Shown here: positions 34,593-43,547 of the stretch, piece by piece
Numbering within the stretch: position 1 is the stretch's first letter
Layout: each line of letters opens with the position of its first letter
Origin: Caproicibacterium lactatifermentans
GTDB taxonomy: Bacteria > Bacillota > Clostridia > Oscillospirales > Acutalibacteraceae
Length of the DNA: 64,000 bases
Direction: 5' to 3'
NCBI RefSeq assembly: GCF_013315815.1
Contig: NZ_CP046051.1
Span: 930,001 to 994,000 of the forward strand
Program-made: the position numbers and the translations under genes
The notes under the pieces: model-generated
The model's database searches: none
The model's input: only the letters and a program-made list of their open reading frames with translations
Told to the model about the DNA's origin: nothing

Positions 34593-36059
34593 ATGCAGTC
34601 ATTCAGTACGATTCATAAAATACAGGATTTATATCGAAAAAGGGAGTGCTCCTGCACAGAGCTTACCCGCCGCTATCTGCAGACGGTCCAGCGTGAAAAT
34701 GACGACTTGCGGGCCTATACCTGCGTGACGGAAAAGACTGCCTTGGCGGCCGCCGAAAAGGTGGACCGGAAACTGGCAGCCGGTGAGCCGCTCGGTCCAG
34801 TAGAGGGCGTTCCTATGACGCTGAAAGCCAACATCAGCACCCGTGGCATTGATACAGACTGTTGTTCCCGCATCCTTTCCGGCTACCGTCCGGTGTATGA
34901 TGCCGCTGTTTGGCAGATTTTGCAGCAGCAGGGGGCAGTACTTCTCGGTAAGAGCAATATGGATGAGTTCGCCATGGGCTCCAGCTGTGAAACCAGCTGC
35001 TACGGCGGTGCACGCAATCCGCACAACACAGGCTGTGTGGCAGGCGGTTCTTCCGGTGGCGCTGCCAGCGCAGTTTCCGCCGGTTTGGCGGCGTACGGCA
35101 TTGGCAGCGATACCGGCGGTTCTATCCGTCAGCCGGCTTCCTTCTGCGGCATTGTCGGGCTGAAGCCTACCTACGGTGCGGTGTCCCGTTATGGCCTGAT
35201 TGCGTATGCCAGCTCCTTTGACCAGATTGGCCCGCTGGCAAACTGTGCCGAAGATGCGGCTATCTTATTTGATGTGCTGTCCCAAAAGGACCCGTGCGAC
35301 AGCACTTGTACCGGCGCGCGCTGTGCGGCGGTTCCGGCTTTGCAGCAGAGCCTAAAGGGCAAACGGGTTGGCTTGGCGGCCGAATATTTTGACGGCCTGC
35401 AGCCAGATGTGCAGGTGGCACTGGAGCAGGCACAAAAAGTGTATCAGGGCCTTGGCGCCGAGCTGGTGCCGCTATCAATTCCGGAAATCAAATATGCGCT
35501 GCCGGTCTATTATATTCTTGCCTGTGCGGAAGCCTCCTCCAACCTCGGCCGCTATGACGGCATTCGTTATGGCATAAAGGCAGAACACTACACTGGTGTG
35601 AATGATATGATTGCCAAGACACGCAGTGCCGGCTTCGGCAAAGAAGTGAAGCGCCGTATTCTGTTGGGCACCTATGTGCTGAGTGCTGGCTATTATGATG
35701 CTTATTATAAGAAAGCGCAGATGCTGCGCCGAAAAATCCGTCATGCGTTTGAGTCGGTTTTCCAGCAGTGTGATTTCCTGTTGGCACCGACAGTACCGCG
35801 TACGGCATTTCCGTTCGGTTTCACTGCACAGGACGCGGTGGAAACCTATCAGACGGATATCTGCACAGTGCCGGTCAATATTGTCGGCCTGCCGGCAGTC
35901 AGTGTGCCGTGTGGCTTTGACGGGCAGGGAATGCCGGTCGGCATGCAGCTTATTGGTGGTGCTGGACATGAAGATATTATTCTCAACGCGGCCCATCAGT
36001 ATGAACTGGCTGCCCGCGCGGACACTTTTCGTAGTGTGTCCCGCCTGCAGGAAAAGTGA
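34593..36059 (+). CDS. gatA: Asp/Glu-tRNA amidotransferase subunit A
   Basis: A 488-residue amidase-signature protein that releases ammonia from glutamine for the GatB site. The Ser-cisSer-Lys triad appears as Lys in MTLKANIST, the cis-Ser in CVAGGSSGGAA and the nucleophile in GSDTGGSIRQPASFCG. The Lys motif has LKAN where most GatA proteins have IKDN, a minor departure. It starts 9 bases after gatC behind TAAGGAGGG. gatB does not follow; a terminator does, so it must lie elsewhere. Confidence 0.95.
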   Translation: MQSFSTIHKIQDLYRKRECSCTELTRRYLQTVQRENDDLRAYTCVTEKTALAAAEKVDRKLAAGEPLGPVEGVPMTLKANISTRGIDTDCCSRILSGYRPVYDAAVWQILQQQGAVLLGKSNMDEFAMGSSCETSCYGGARNPHNTGCVAGGSSGGAASAVSAGLAAYGIGSDTGGSIRQPASFCGIVGLKPTYGAVSRYGLIAYASSFDQIGPLANCAEDAAILFDVLSQKDPCDSTCTGARCAAVPALQQSLKGKRVGLAAEYFDGLQPDVQVALEQAQKVYQGLGAELVPLSIPEIKYALPVYYILACAEASSNLGRYDGIRYGIKAEHYTGVNDMIAKTRSAGFGKEVKRRILLGTYVLSAGYYDAYYKKAQMLRRKIRHAFESVFQQCDFLLAPTVPRTAFPFGFTAQDAVETYQTDICTVPVNIVGLPAVSVPCGFDGQGMPVGMQLIGGAGHEDIILNAAHQYELAARADTFRSVSRLQEK

Positions 36060-36090
36060 TATTTTCACCAGAAAAGCTCGACTTTTTTAG

Positions 36091-36119
36091 GGCGCCGCAG
36101 GAATGCGGTGCCCTTTTGT
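36091..36119 (+). terminator. terminator after gatA
   Basis: AGGGCGCCGC/GCGGTGCCCT with a short loop, followed by TTTTG. Confidence 0.75.
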
Positions 36120-36141
36120 GCCTTATCTGTCATACAGTTTG

Positions 36142-36170
36142 TTGATTCCCATCGGAATTTGTTTTATAAT
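36142..36170 (+). promoter_or_regulatory. promoter of the PHP gene
   Basis: TTGATT (36142-36147) and TATAAT (36165-36170) at 17 bases. Confidence 0.65.
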
Positions 36171-36219
36171 AATATATAAAGTAAAGATTTTGTTATATCA
36201 GAGAAAGAGGAGGATCTTT

Positions 36220-37053
36220 TTGGCTGCGGACTTACACTGTCATACGAAAATGTCAGATGGCACATTGTGCATTGACGAACTGGTGGATTTGGCGAAAAAG
36301 CGGGGGCTCAGCACCATTGCAGTTACCGACCAGGACACCTTTGCTGGAACCGGACGGGCGGTTATGTACGGGAAACGCAAGGGCGTAGAGGTGATTCCGG
36401 GTGCGGAATTTTCCACTACGGACGGCAAAACGGGCAGGCAGGTACATATTCTTTGTTACTGCTGCCCACATCCAGCACGGCTGGCGGGCCTATGCAAACG
36501 GATTGCAGAAATGCGGCGGCACGCCGCACTCTTAATGCTGCAGAAGGTCCTGCACCTGTATCCCATGCCGGTGGAAATGATTACCCGCCGTGCACAGGGC
36601 AGCACCAATATCTTTCCGCAGCATGTGATGCATGCGCTGCTGGATGCCGGTTATACGGACGAACTGTTTGGCGATTTGTACCGTCAGCTATTTGCCCCAA
36701 AGACCGGTCTGGCCTACATTCCGGTCAGCTATCCGGAAACCCATGAGGTTATTCAGCAAATTCATGGTGCCGGTGGTTTGGCCGTGATGGCACATCCGGG
36801 GCAGTTTGACAGCTATGATATCTTCTTGGAGATGTCGGCTTCCCATGAACTGGACGGTGTGGAGGTGTGCCATCCGCTAAACAGCGAAGAGGACCGCAAA
36901 GGTTTGCGGGCTATGGCTAAACAGTATGGCCTGCTGATGACCGGCGGCTCAGACTTCCGCGGCATGTATGCGGAACATCATTATCCGCTCGGCACTTATA
37001 CAACGGATGATACCGAAGTTTGCCGGCTGAGAAGCATGGCAGAAAGTGCCTGA
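36220..37053 (+). CDS. PHP-domain phosphoesterase
   Basis: A 277-residue PHP protein with the metal-binding residues of the family: DLHCHTKMSDG, AVTDQDTFAG, IPGAEFST, VMAHPGQFD and GGSDFRG. Close relatives are YciV/RNase AM-like 5'-3' exoribonucleases or 3',5'-nucleotide phosphatases. The start is TTG at 36220 behind AAAGAGGAGGATC. An upstream in-frame ATG at 36103 lies in the gatA terminator before the promoter, so it cannot be the start. The next gene follows 26 bases later. Confidence 0.85.
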   Translation: MAADLHCHTKMSDGTLCIDELVDLAKKRGLSTIAVTDQDTFAGTGRAVMYGKRKGVEVIPGAEFSTTDGKTGRQVHILCYCCPHPARLAGLCKRIAEMRRHAALLMLQKVLHLYPMPVEMITRRAQGSTNIFPQHVMHALLDAGYTDELFGDLYRQLFAPKTGLAYIPVSYPETHEVIQQIHGAGGLAVMAHPGQFDSYDIFLEMSASHELDGVEVCHPLNSEEDRKGLRAMAKQYGLLMTGGSDFRGMYAEHHYPLGTYTTDDTEVCRLRSMAESA

Positions 37054-37079
37054 GTGTCAACGCTTTGGAGGGACCAACT

Positions 37080-37337
37080 GTGGATTATGTATACAAGACA
37101 AAGGGAACGTGCTCCAGAGAAATCCGTTTGCAGCTGGATGGTGATATTATCCGCGATGTGCAGGTTATCGGCGGCTGTAACGGTAACTTAAAGGGCATTG
37201 CGGCGCTGGTCAAGGGAATGAAGGCGGAGGACGTCATCCGCCGCTGCAGTGGTATCCACTGTGGGTTAAAACCTACTTCCTGCCCAGACCAGCTGGCAAA
37301 GGCATTGACTGAAGCGCTGCAAAAGCAGCAGCACTGA
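37080..37337 (+). CDS. TSCPD-domain (TIGR03905-like) protein
   Basis: An 85-residue protein with the TSCPD layout: GTCSREI, IGGCNGNLKGI and CSGIHCGLKPTSCPDQLAKAL. The same domain occurs at the C-terminus of some vitamin B12-dependent ribonucleotide reductases. Five Cys suggest metal binding. The start is GTG at 37080 with TTTGGAGGG upstream. It probably forms a unit with the PHP gene. Its role as a separate protein is unknown. Confidence 0.8.
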   Translation: MDYVYKTKGTCSREIRLQLDGDIIRDVQVIGGCNGNLKGIAALVKGMKAEDVIRRCSGIHCGLKPTSCPDQLAKALTEALQKQQH

Positions 37338-37348
37338 ATCTTCAAACA

Positions 37349-37387
37349 AAGAAGAGGGCTGTGGGAGATTTCCCACAGCCCTCTTCT
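37349..37387. terminator. strong two-way terminator
   Basis: A perfect 17-bp stem, AGAAGAGGGCTGTGGGA/TCCCACAGCCCTCTTCT with a 4-base loop (37350-37387). It ends the TSCPD gene on the plus strand and the small Cys-rich gene on the minus strand. Confidence 0.85.
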
Positions 37388-37417
37388 GATTACCGGACTA
37401 TTTGGAAAAAGGGTTTA

Positions 37418-37579
37418 TTAGCAGCAGTTATTGTTGCAGCCACAGTTGTCGCCACAGCCGCCACTACCACCGGAACCACAGCCGCCACCGGAGCCCCAGC
37501 CGCCGCAGCAGAACAGCAGAAGAATGATGATCAGAACAATACAGGAACAGTTGTTAGAATTGTTGCTACAGTTACACAT
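37418..37579 (-). CDS. Cys/Gly-rich small membrane peptide (53 aa)
   Basis: A minus-strand gene starting at ATG 37579 with a perfect AAGGAGG 8 bases upstream and ending at TAA 37418. The product has an N-terminal CNCSNNSNNCSC, one hydrophobic helix (IVLIIILLLF, about residues 14-23) and a tail of Gly/Ser/Cys/Asn repeats (GGWGSGGGCGSGGSGG, CGDNCGCNNNCC), 11 Cys in all. It resembles the small high-cysteine proteins of Clostridia, sometimes named chorion-class HCB proteins. The start signal and the converging terminator support a real gene. Its function is unknown. Confidence 0.75.
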   Translation of the reverse strand: MCNCSNNSNNCSCIVLIIILLLFCCGGWGSGGGCGSGGSGGCGDNCGCNNNCC

Positions 37580-37665
37580 ATTGAATTGCCTCCTTATTTG
37601 TTGTTACAATCCAGTATATTGCACTGCTGTGGTTTGTGTGAAAGCTTTTACGCGGGTCCTTTTTC

Positions 37666-37694
37666 CTGACTGTGGCCTCTATCTGTGGTATAAT
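37666..37694 (+). promoter_or_regulatory. promoter of mcsA-mcsB
   Basis: CTGACT (37666-37671) and TATAAT (37689-37694) at 17 bases. No CtsR heptad repeat (GGTCAAA type) is evident. Confidence 0.6.
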
Positions 37695-37746
37695 AAAAAC
37701 AGAGACAAATTCATCAGACCTGTGCGTCTGCAAAGGAGAGAAAGCT

Positions 37747-38247
37747 ATGATCTGCCAGTCCTGCGGGGAAAATCCCGCAACAACAAAAGTGAAGACGATT
37801 GTAAACGGCAGGCTTACGGAATATGCCCTATGTGCGGCGTGTGCCCGCCGGTTGGGGTATGTTACCCTCCTCAGCGGCCTTGACCGCGGCTTTGGCAGCA
37901 TCCTCAGCGACTTTTTGTGGGATGAGGATACTAACGAACCGAGTGAAGAGCGCTGCCCATGGTGCGGTGCTGCCTTCGAGGATATTGCCCGCACGGGTAA
38001 AGTGGGCTGTGCGCATTGCTATGAAGCGTTTGAGGACCGGCTGCTGCCGATTATCCAGCGTCTGTATGGCAGTGATATTCACTGCGGGAAAATGCCGGGT
38101 GAAAATCTGCCGCAGCCACAGCCGCAAAGCCAGATGGTCGAAATGCAGGAGGTTCTGCGGCAGGCTGTGGAGCAGGAGAAAAAAGAATGCCAGACACGGC
38201 AGCTGCAGGAAAGCCTGCGCCGTTTGGGGGGAGGAACAGATAAATGA
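37747..38247 (+). CDS. mcsA: McsA-like zinc-finger activator of protein arginine kinase
   Basis: A 166-residue protein with four CxxC motifs (CQSC, CAAC, CPWC and CAHC) in the order of McsA, and a C-terminal UVR-like coiled helix (LRQAVEQEKKECQTRQLQ). McsA binds zinc and activates McsB in the ClpC proteolysis pathway. The ATG at 37747 follows AAAGGAGAGAAAG; an earlier in-frame ATG at 37672 lies between the promoter elements. Its stop overlaps the mcsB start by 4 bases. No ctsR or clpC is next to the pair, unlike in Bacillus. Confidence 0.85.
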   Translation: MICQSCGENPATTKVKTIVNGRLTEYALCAACARRLGYVTLLSGLDRGFGSILSDFLWDEDTNEPSEERCPWCGAAFEDIARTGKVGCAHCYEAFEDRLLPIIQRLYGSDIHCGKMPGENLPQPQPQSQMVEMQEVLRQAVEQEKKECQTRQLQESLRRLGGGTDK

Positions 38248-39281
38248 ACCATAAATGGTATGAAAATGCCGGACCAGACAACGATGTGGTGCTGGCAGCC
38301 AAGGTCTGTTTGGTACGCAACATGGCAGACCTGCCGTTCCCCTCGCGTATGTCCCGTTCAGATATGGAGCGCAGCCGCCTGCGTATGGAAACTGCCTTGT
38401 CACGTCTGCACCCCGCGGCACAGCATACTTTTCTGTGCGCAGATATGGAGGAATGTGATGAAAGCACAGCCGTTTCGTTCGTTGAGCGGCAGCTGTGTAC
38501 ACCGGATTTTATCGCCAATCCGGTTGGCCATGTTTTGTTTTATACGGCAGATGAGAGCATCAGCATTATGGTAAACGGCAGTGACCATGTGCATACCCAG
38601 CTTGTCCTTCCGGGAAGCCAGCTGGGCCAGGCGCTGTCCGGTGCGGACGCGCTTGACACCATGCTGGACCGTTATCTGCGTTTTGCTTTTCACCGTGACA
38701 TTGGCTATCTGACACAGAACCTAACAGATTTGGGCACCGGAATGATTCCCTCGCTGCTGCTGCACTTGCCAGCCCTGCAGCAGGGCGGCGCAGCGGAGCG
38801 TCTTTCCAATGATGTTGCCCAACTGGGCTTTTCTCTGCGGGGAATTGTGGACGGTGCTGTTGAGCCTACCTGTGCGATTTATGAACTGACTAACCGTATT
38901 ACACTGGGAATCAGCGAAAAGAATGCGGTGCAAAACCTTCTGGCAATCGGTGCACAGCTGGTGGACCGGGAACGCCGTGCGCGTACAGAACTGCTGAAGA
39001 CAATGGAAGCACAGGACGCTGTTTCCCGTTCGTTTGCGGTGCTGTCCAGCGCGCGTATGCTGGAATTTAGTGAATTCCTAAAACTGTACGCCAATGTGCG
39101 GATGGGACTGTGCGCGGGCCTGCTGCACGGCCTGCGTCCGGAACAGCTGGACAGCCTGCTTTTCGCCGTTCAGCCCGCTACTATGGCACTGCGTGCGGGA
39201 AAGCCGCTGGACCCGCATGGACGTCAGGCACGGCGTGCCCAGCTAGTAAACAGCGCGCTGGCACCTATGCGGCAGCAGTAA
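38244..39281 (+). CDS. mcsB: McsB-like protein arginine kinase (divergent)
   Basis: A 345-residue guanido-kinase-fold protein. Recognised parts are DNDVVLAAKVCLVRNMADLPFP, FHRDIGYLTQNLTDLGTGM and RGIVDGAVEPTCAIYELTNRITLG. McsB normally has SCPTNLGTG with a catalytic Cys; here the place is QNLTDLGTG, so that Cys is replaced. The Glu aligned with the catalytic one (DGAVEP) is kept. It may be an atypical kinase or a regulatory relative. The gene is coupled to mcsA and converges with the S1 gene, whose stop is only 6 bases away. Confidence 0.82.
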   Translation: MNHKWYENAGPDNDVVLAAKVCLVRNMADLPFPSRMSRSDMERSRLRMETALSRLHPAAQHTFLCADMEECDESTAVSFVERQLCTPDFIANPVGHVLFYTADESISIMVNGSDHVHTQLVLPGSQLGQALSGADALDTMLDRYLRFAFHRDIGYLTQNLTDLGTGMIPSLLLHLPALQQGGAAERLSNDVAQLGFSLRGIVDGAVEPTCAIYELTNRITLGISEKNAVQNLLAIGAQLVDRERRARTELLKTMEAQDAVSRSFAVLSSARMLEFSEFLKLYANVRMGLCAGLLHGLRPEQLDSLLFAVQPATMALRAGKPLDPHGRQARRAQLVNSALAPMRQQ

Positions 39282-39287
39282 AGACCT

Positions 39288-40220
39288 TTATTCATTTTTT
39301 TCAGTGAATACTGTTTCAATAACGCGGCTGCACGTCGGTGGCGAGTACAGAAAGCGGTCCATGTGGCTGTCGGTGAAGTAATAATGCGGCGGCTTTGGCT
39401 TTTGTGTATTTTCAAACGTATCAATGATGACCAGCTTTACTTTCATGCGTGCGGGAAGAATGCTTTTAATGTACACGCTTGCCTGTTGGCTGCTGCTTAC
39501 ATTTTCACGGCATTCAGCCAATCCCGCAAGGTTTGGGGCAAGTTCCACAAAAATGCCGTATGGCTCTACACTGCGTATGATTCCACCGACGGTTTCACCG
39601 CTATGAAAGTGTGCTGCGTTTTCCTCCCATGTACCCAGCAGTTCCCGCTGTGTCAGCGTGACACGTCTGCCCTCGATACTGCGCACAACCGCACGAATAT
39701 CCATACCGGTAGAAAAACGTTCCCGCGGGTGGTCAATACGTGAAACGCTGATGGTATCTATTGGCATAAGCGCCACTACGCCGCAGCCGATGTCCGCAAA
39801 AGCACCGAAAGATTCCAGATGTGTTACACGTGCGTCCAGTACATCACCCGGGACAAGGTGGGAAAGATAATTCTGCCAGCAGGCTTCCTGTGCGGCGCGG
39901 CGAGAGAGCAGCGCTGTGCTGTTGCTGCCCTCACCAGAAAAACCGGTGACGGTAAAACACACCGGCCGATTTACTCGTGAAAGCAGCGCAATATCCCTTA
40001 CGGTGCCCTCCCGAATGCCGAGGGCGCCCTCCTCACGAGGAATCATTCCCTGCATACAGCCCAAGTCCACCATCAGGTTGTGCCTGCTGTCACACAGTAC
40101 AGCGCGTCCCTCCAGTATCTGCCCGGTCTGCTTTGCCCGTTCCAGTGCTGCCGGACTGTGCAGCGCTGCACGATTTTCCACTCGGTTTATCCGCCAGCCC
40201 TCGGGTTCATATCCAAACAT
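39288..40220 (-). CDS. S1 RNA-binding domain protein (ribosomal protein S1 homolog)
   Basis: A 310-residue protein with three S1-like domains, roughly 36-110 (LEGRAVLCDSRHNLMVDLG), 125-195 (GDVLDARVTHLESFGAFADIG) and 208-280 (GETVGGIIRSVEPYGIFVELA). The short Firmicute S1 homologs of this kind bind mRNA or are linked to sporulation and translation. It shares a bidirectional promoter region with the cyclophilin gene and ends head-on against mcsB. Its ATG follows an AAAGGAGGTAG site. Confidence 0.85.
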   Translation of the reverse strand: MFGYEPEGWRINRVENRAALHSPAALERAKQTGQILEGRAVLCDSRHNLMVDLGCMQGMIPREEGALGIREGTVRDIALLSRVNRPVCFTVTGFSGEGSNSTALLSRRAAQEACWQNYLSHLVPGDVLDARVTHLESFGAFADIGCGVVALMPIDTISVSRIDHPRERFSTGMDIRAVVRSIEGRRVTLTQRELLGTWEENAAHFHSGETVGGIIRSVEPYGIFVELAPNLAGLAECRENVSSSQQASVYIKSILPARMKVKLVIIDTFENTQKPKPPHYYFTDSHMDRFLYSPPTCSRVIETVFTEKNE

Positions 40221-40294
40221 TAGACTACCTCCTTTTTTGCTGCTGTCTTTTACTTATATGCGGCAGAAAGTCCGCGAATTCCAGCGGACAGGGC

Positions 40295-40323
40295 TTGCTT
40301 TTTTTCGGATAATTTTGTATAAT
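40295..40323 (+). promoter_or_regulatory. promoter of the cyclophilin gene
   Basis: TTGCTT (40295-40300) and TATAAT (40318-40323) at 17 bases. Confidence 0.55.
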
Positions 40324-40384
40324 GGATTTCATTGCAGGACAGCGGCCAATATAGTCGCCTTTCTGACGATATAGGAAAGAGAAG

Positions 40385-41260
40385 ATGATAGATTTCATGC
40401 AGATAAAAAAGCGTTTTGCCTGCGGCATAATGGCGCTGCTGTTTGCACTTTCTGCGGCGGGCTGCGGCAGTTCAGCATCCTCGGATGCGGCTTCCTCACA
40501 GGCATTGTCCAGCCAAAGCACTTCTTCCGGCATCAGTGCTGTGCAGCCAAATGATGGCAAGCAGCTGGGTTACCAACTGGAAAAACCAACGGCAGGGGAG
40601 AAAGTAGCCGTTTTGCAGACTTCCATGGGGACGATCCGCCTGCGCTTATTCCCGCAGGCAGCACCTAAGACCGTACAAAATTTTGAGGGTCTCATTCAAA
40701 AGGGGTACTACAATGGCTTGACCTTTCACCGTGTGATAAAAGATTTTATGGTTCAGACCGGTGATCCCAAAGGGGACGGCACCGGCGGCAAAAGCGTATG
40801 GGGCGGTACGTTTGAAGATGAGTTTAATGCCAACTTAGTCAACCTGCGCGGCTCAGTTGCCATGGCGAACGGCGGATACAACACAAATGGCAGCCAGTTT
40901 TTCATTAACCAGGCCGGACCAGTCAACGAAAGCACATGGCAGCAGGCGGCTTCTGTATACCAGCAGCTGCAGTCTTATGACAAGAGCCAGTGGCCGCAAA
41001 TTGCCCAGACACAGTACACTATTTTGAATACAAATAAGCTGACAAGCGCCTACAAGGCACTGTATCAGAAGCAGGGTGGAAACCCAAATTTGGATGGTGC
41101 CTACAACGCCTTTACGCCGCCGCGCGGCCATTCCGTTTTTGCGCAGGTGTATGACGGTATGGATGTGGTAGACAAGATTGCCGCTGCTCCAGTGGACAGC
41201 AGCGATAAACCGACAACCGCGATTAAAATCATCAAAGCTTCGCTAGAAGCCTATCAATAA
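40385..41260 (+). CDS. cyclophilin-type peptidyl-prolyl isomerase lipoprotein
   Basis: A 291-residue lipoprotein: a short basic start, a hydrophobic segment and the lipobox LSAAGC, then a Ser/Ala linker ([10 protein letters not shown]). The cyclophilin domain has [15 protein letters not shown] (catalytic Arg), [19 protein letters not shown] and an atypical insert of about 70 residues before [18 protein letters not shown]. It should fold proteins outside the membrane. AGGAAAGAG precedes the ATG at 40385; ATG 40397 is another possibility. Confidence 0.92.
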   Translation: MIDFMQIKKRFACGIMALLFALSAAGCGSSASSDAASSQALSSQSTSSGISAVQPNDGKQLGYQLEKPTAGEKVAVLQTSMGTIRLRLFPQAAPKTVQNFEGLIQKGYYNGLTFHRVIKDFMVQTGDPKGDGTGGKSVWGGTFEDEFNANLVNLRGSVAMANGGYNTNGSQFFINQAGPVNESTWQQAASVYQQLQSYDKSQWPQIAQTQYTILNTNKLTSAYKALYQKQGGNPNLDGAYNAFTPPRGHSVFAQVYDGMDVVDKIAAAPVDSSDKPTTAIKIIKASLEAYQ

Positions 41261-41343
41261 ATCAATTCAGCCGGAATGAATTTTTCATAAAATCCGGTTA
41301 TTCTGATAAACTAACAGTACAAATGGAAAGGACGGTAAGAATA

Positions 41344-41664
41344 ATGGCAGATGTCATTCATGCAGATGAGGCTTCCTTTGACAAAACCCTGAAAGAGAAT
41401 AAAGTGGTTCTGTGCGATTTCTGGGCTACATGGTGTGGTCCGTGCCGGATGCTGGCCCCTACGATTGAGCAGCTGGCCCAAGAGTACAGCGGCCGCGTCA
41501 CCGTAATGAAAGTGGATGTTGACCAGAATCAGAAACTGGCCGAAAAGTACAACATCATGAGTATTCCAACCGTATATGTTTTTCGGGATGGTGCACCTGC
41601 GGACAGCCGTGTCGGTGCGTTCCCCATTGACGATTACCGCAAAATGCTGGACGCTGTTTTGTAA
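41344..41664 (+). CDS. trxA: thioredoxin
   Basis: A 106-residue thioredoxin with the WCGPC active site (FWATWCGPCRMLAPTIEQL) and the cis-Pro in MSIPTVYVF. It keeps protein thiols reduced. The ATG at 41344 follows AAAGGACGGT; an in-frame ATG at 41323 lacks such a site. It is followed by a terminator and stands alone. Confidence 0.96.
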   Translation: MADVIHADEASFDKTLKENKVVLCDFWATWCGPCRMLAPTIEQLAQEYSGRVTVMKVDVDQNQKLAEKYNIMSIPTVYVFRDGAPADSRVGAFPIDDYRKMLDAVL

Positions 41665-41676
41665 GAAAACCGCAGC

Positions 41677-41713
41677 GACGCGGCCGGGAGATTTTCCCGG
41701 CTGCGCCTTTTTT
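41677..41713 (+). terminator. terminator after trxA
   Basis: GACGCGGCCGGGA pairs with TCCCGGCTGCGCC with two mismatches, followed by a T tract of six. Confidence 0.75.
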
Positions 41714-41744
41714 GTGCAGCGGGCAGGCTTGTTCCTTTTTTACC

Positions 41745-41774
41745 TTGACAAGCGGGCCCGCATAGCGATATAAT
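41745..41774 (+). promoter_or_regulatory. consensus promoter of pyrG
   Basis: TTGACA (41745-41750) and TATAAT (41769-41774) with an 18-base spacer. The start region lacks the GGGC run and terminator used for CTP control of pyrG in Bacillus. Confidence 0.75.
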
Positions 41775-41838
41775 TTATAAGTTATTGTTTTTTATCGAAT
41801 CCTGGCGAAAGCGCAAATCAATACGGATGGAGGACATT

Positions 41839-43461
41839 ATGGGAGCAAAGTATATTTTTGTCACAGGTGGCGTCGTTTCGGGACTGGGCAAAGGAATCAC
41901 GGCGGCCTCTCTGGGCCGTCTGCTAAAGGCACGCGGCCTGCGTGTGACCATGCAGAAGTTTGACCCGTACCTAAATGTGGACCCTGGCACAATGAATCCT
42001 TTTCAGCACGGCGAGGTCTTTGTAACAGATGACGGAGCGGAAACAGACCTTGACCTCGGCCATTATGAGCGCTTTATTGACGAAAGCCTCACACAGAACA
42101 GCAATGTTACCTCTGGACGTGTTTACTACAATGTCATTCAGAAAGAGCGCAATGGCGACTACGGCGGCGGCACCGTACAGGTCATTCCGCATATTACCAA
42201 TGAGATTAAGGAGCGCATTGCGGCCAGCCGCGACAATGTAGATGTAGCGATTGTAGAAATCGGCGGTACTGTCGGCGATATTGAAAGCCAGCCGTTTCTG
42301 GAGGCTATTCGGCAGTTTGCAACGGAAGTCGGCCGTGAAAACTGCTTGTTTATCCATGTAACACTGGTTCCGTATCTGAACTGTTCCCATGAGCATAAAT
42401 CCAAACCAACACAGCACAGCGTTAAGGAACTTTTGTCTATCGGCATTCAGCCTGACGTTATCGTCCTGCGTTCCGAGCACCCCATTGGCGATGATATTAA
42501 ACAGAAGATTGCTTTGTTCTGCAATGTCCGTGAGGACTGTGTTATTGAAAATTTGGATTTGCCACTGCTGTACGAAGTACCGCTGGCATTGCATGAAGAG
42601 AAACTTGACGATATCGTCTGCCGCCGCCTGTCGCTGGACACCCGCGGCCCAGACCTTTCGGATTGGATTAGCATGGTGCATACAGCACTTTCCCTGACGG
42701 ACAGCATTAACATTGCGCTGGTCGGCAAGTATGTGGAACTGCGTGATGCTTATTTAAGCGTTGCAGAAGCGCTGACACACGGCGGAATTGGCAACAAGGT
42801 CAAGGTGAATATCCTCTGGATTGACTCCGAAAAAATTACTGAGGACAATGTAGCGCAGACGCTGAAAGATGCAGACGGCGTGCTGGTGCCGGGTGGATTT
42901 GGCGAGCGCGGTATCGAGGGTATGATTGTTGCTATTCGCTGGGCACGTGAAAACAATGTGCCGTTCCTTGGCATCTGCCTGGGTATGCAGTTGAGTATTG
43001 TGGAATATGCCCGTGATGTTATGGGCATTGCCGACGCAAATTCTGCCGAGTTTGACCCGCAGAGCCAGAACCATGTTATTGACCTGATGCCGGAGCAGAA
43101 AGATGTGGAACAGCTTGGCGGTACCATGCGTCTTGGCAAATATCCCTGCAAGCTGACACCCAGTACACTGGCTGCGAAGCTGTATGACAATGTGCCGCTG
43201 ATTTACGAACGTCACCGTCACCGCTTTGAGGTCAACAACGATTACCGTACCCGTATGGAAGAAGCAGGCATTACATTCTGCGGAAAGAGTCCGGACGACC
43301 GTATTGTGGAAATGATGGAGATTGATTCGCATCCATTTTTCATCGGCAGCCAGTTCCATCCGGAGTTCAAGTCCCGCCCAAACCGCCCGCATCCGCTCTT
43401 TAAGGGCTTGGTAGCTGCGGCGAAGGAATATCATCATACTAACAACCATAAGGACGCATAA
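41839..43461 (+). CDS. pyrG: CTP synthase
   Basis: A 540-residue CTP synthase, of normal length when started at ATG 41839 behind GGAGG. The synthase domain begins [17 protein letters not shown] with the ATP loop. The glutaminase domain has the Cys nucleophile in [17 protein letters not shown] and His/Glu in [11 protein letters not shown]. It aminates UTP to CTP with glutamine. It stands alone between its promoter and a two-way terminator. Confidence 0.97.
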   Translation: MGAKYIFVTGGVVSGLGKGITAASLGRLLKARGLRVTMQKFDPYLNVDPGTMNPFQHGEVFVTDDGAETDLDLGHYERFIDESLTQNSNVTSGRVYYNVIQKERNGDYGGGTVQVIPHITNEIKERIAASRDNVDVAIVEIGGTVGDIESQPFLEAIRQFATEVGRENCLFIHVTLVPYLNCSHEHKSKPTQHSVKELLSIGIQPDVIVLRSEHPIGDDIKQKIALFCNVREDCVIENLDLPLLYEVPLALHEEKLDDIVCRRLSLDTRGPDLSDWISMVHTALSLTDSINIALVGKYVELRDAYLSVAEALTHGGIGNKVKVNILWIDSEKITEDNVAQTLKDADGVLVPGGFGERGIEGMIVAIRWARENNVPFLGICLGMQLSIVEYARDVMGIADANSAEFDPQSQNHVIDLMPEQKDVEQLGGTMRLGKYPCKLTPSTLAAKLYDNVPLIYERHRHRFEVNNDYRTRMEEAGITFCGKSPDDRIVEMMEIDSHPFFIGSQFHPEFKSRPNRPHPLFKGLVAAAKEYHHTNNHKDA

Positions 43462-43488
43462 ACGTTTATACAACTACATTTTATACAG

Positions 43489-43528
43489 AACGGCCGGTAC
43501 AGAAGAATTTTCCTCTGTACCGGCCGTT
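43489..43528. terminator. bidirectional terminator between pyrG and rex
   Basis: AACGGCCGGTACAGA/TCTGTACCGGCCGTT, a perfect 15-bp stem with a 10-base loop between two convergent genes. Confidence 0.85.
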
Positions 43529-43547
43529 TCCTTATGCTTTATTTTTG

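Noticed and set aside
36103..36219. A longer N-terminus for the PHP protein starting at ATG 36103
   Set aside because: That ATG lies in the gatA terminator hairpin and before the promoter at 36142-36170. The TTG at 36220 has a good ribosome binding site.
41775..41838. CTP-sensing attenuator of pyrG
   Set aside because: There is no GGGC start run and no terminator hairpin between promoter and gene.
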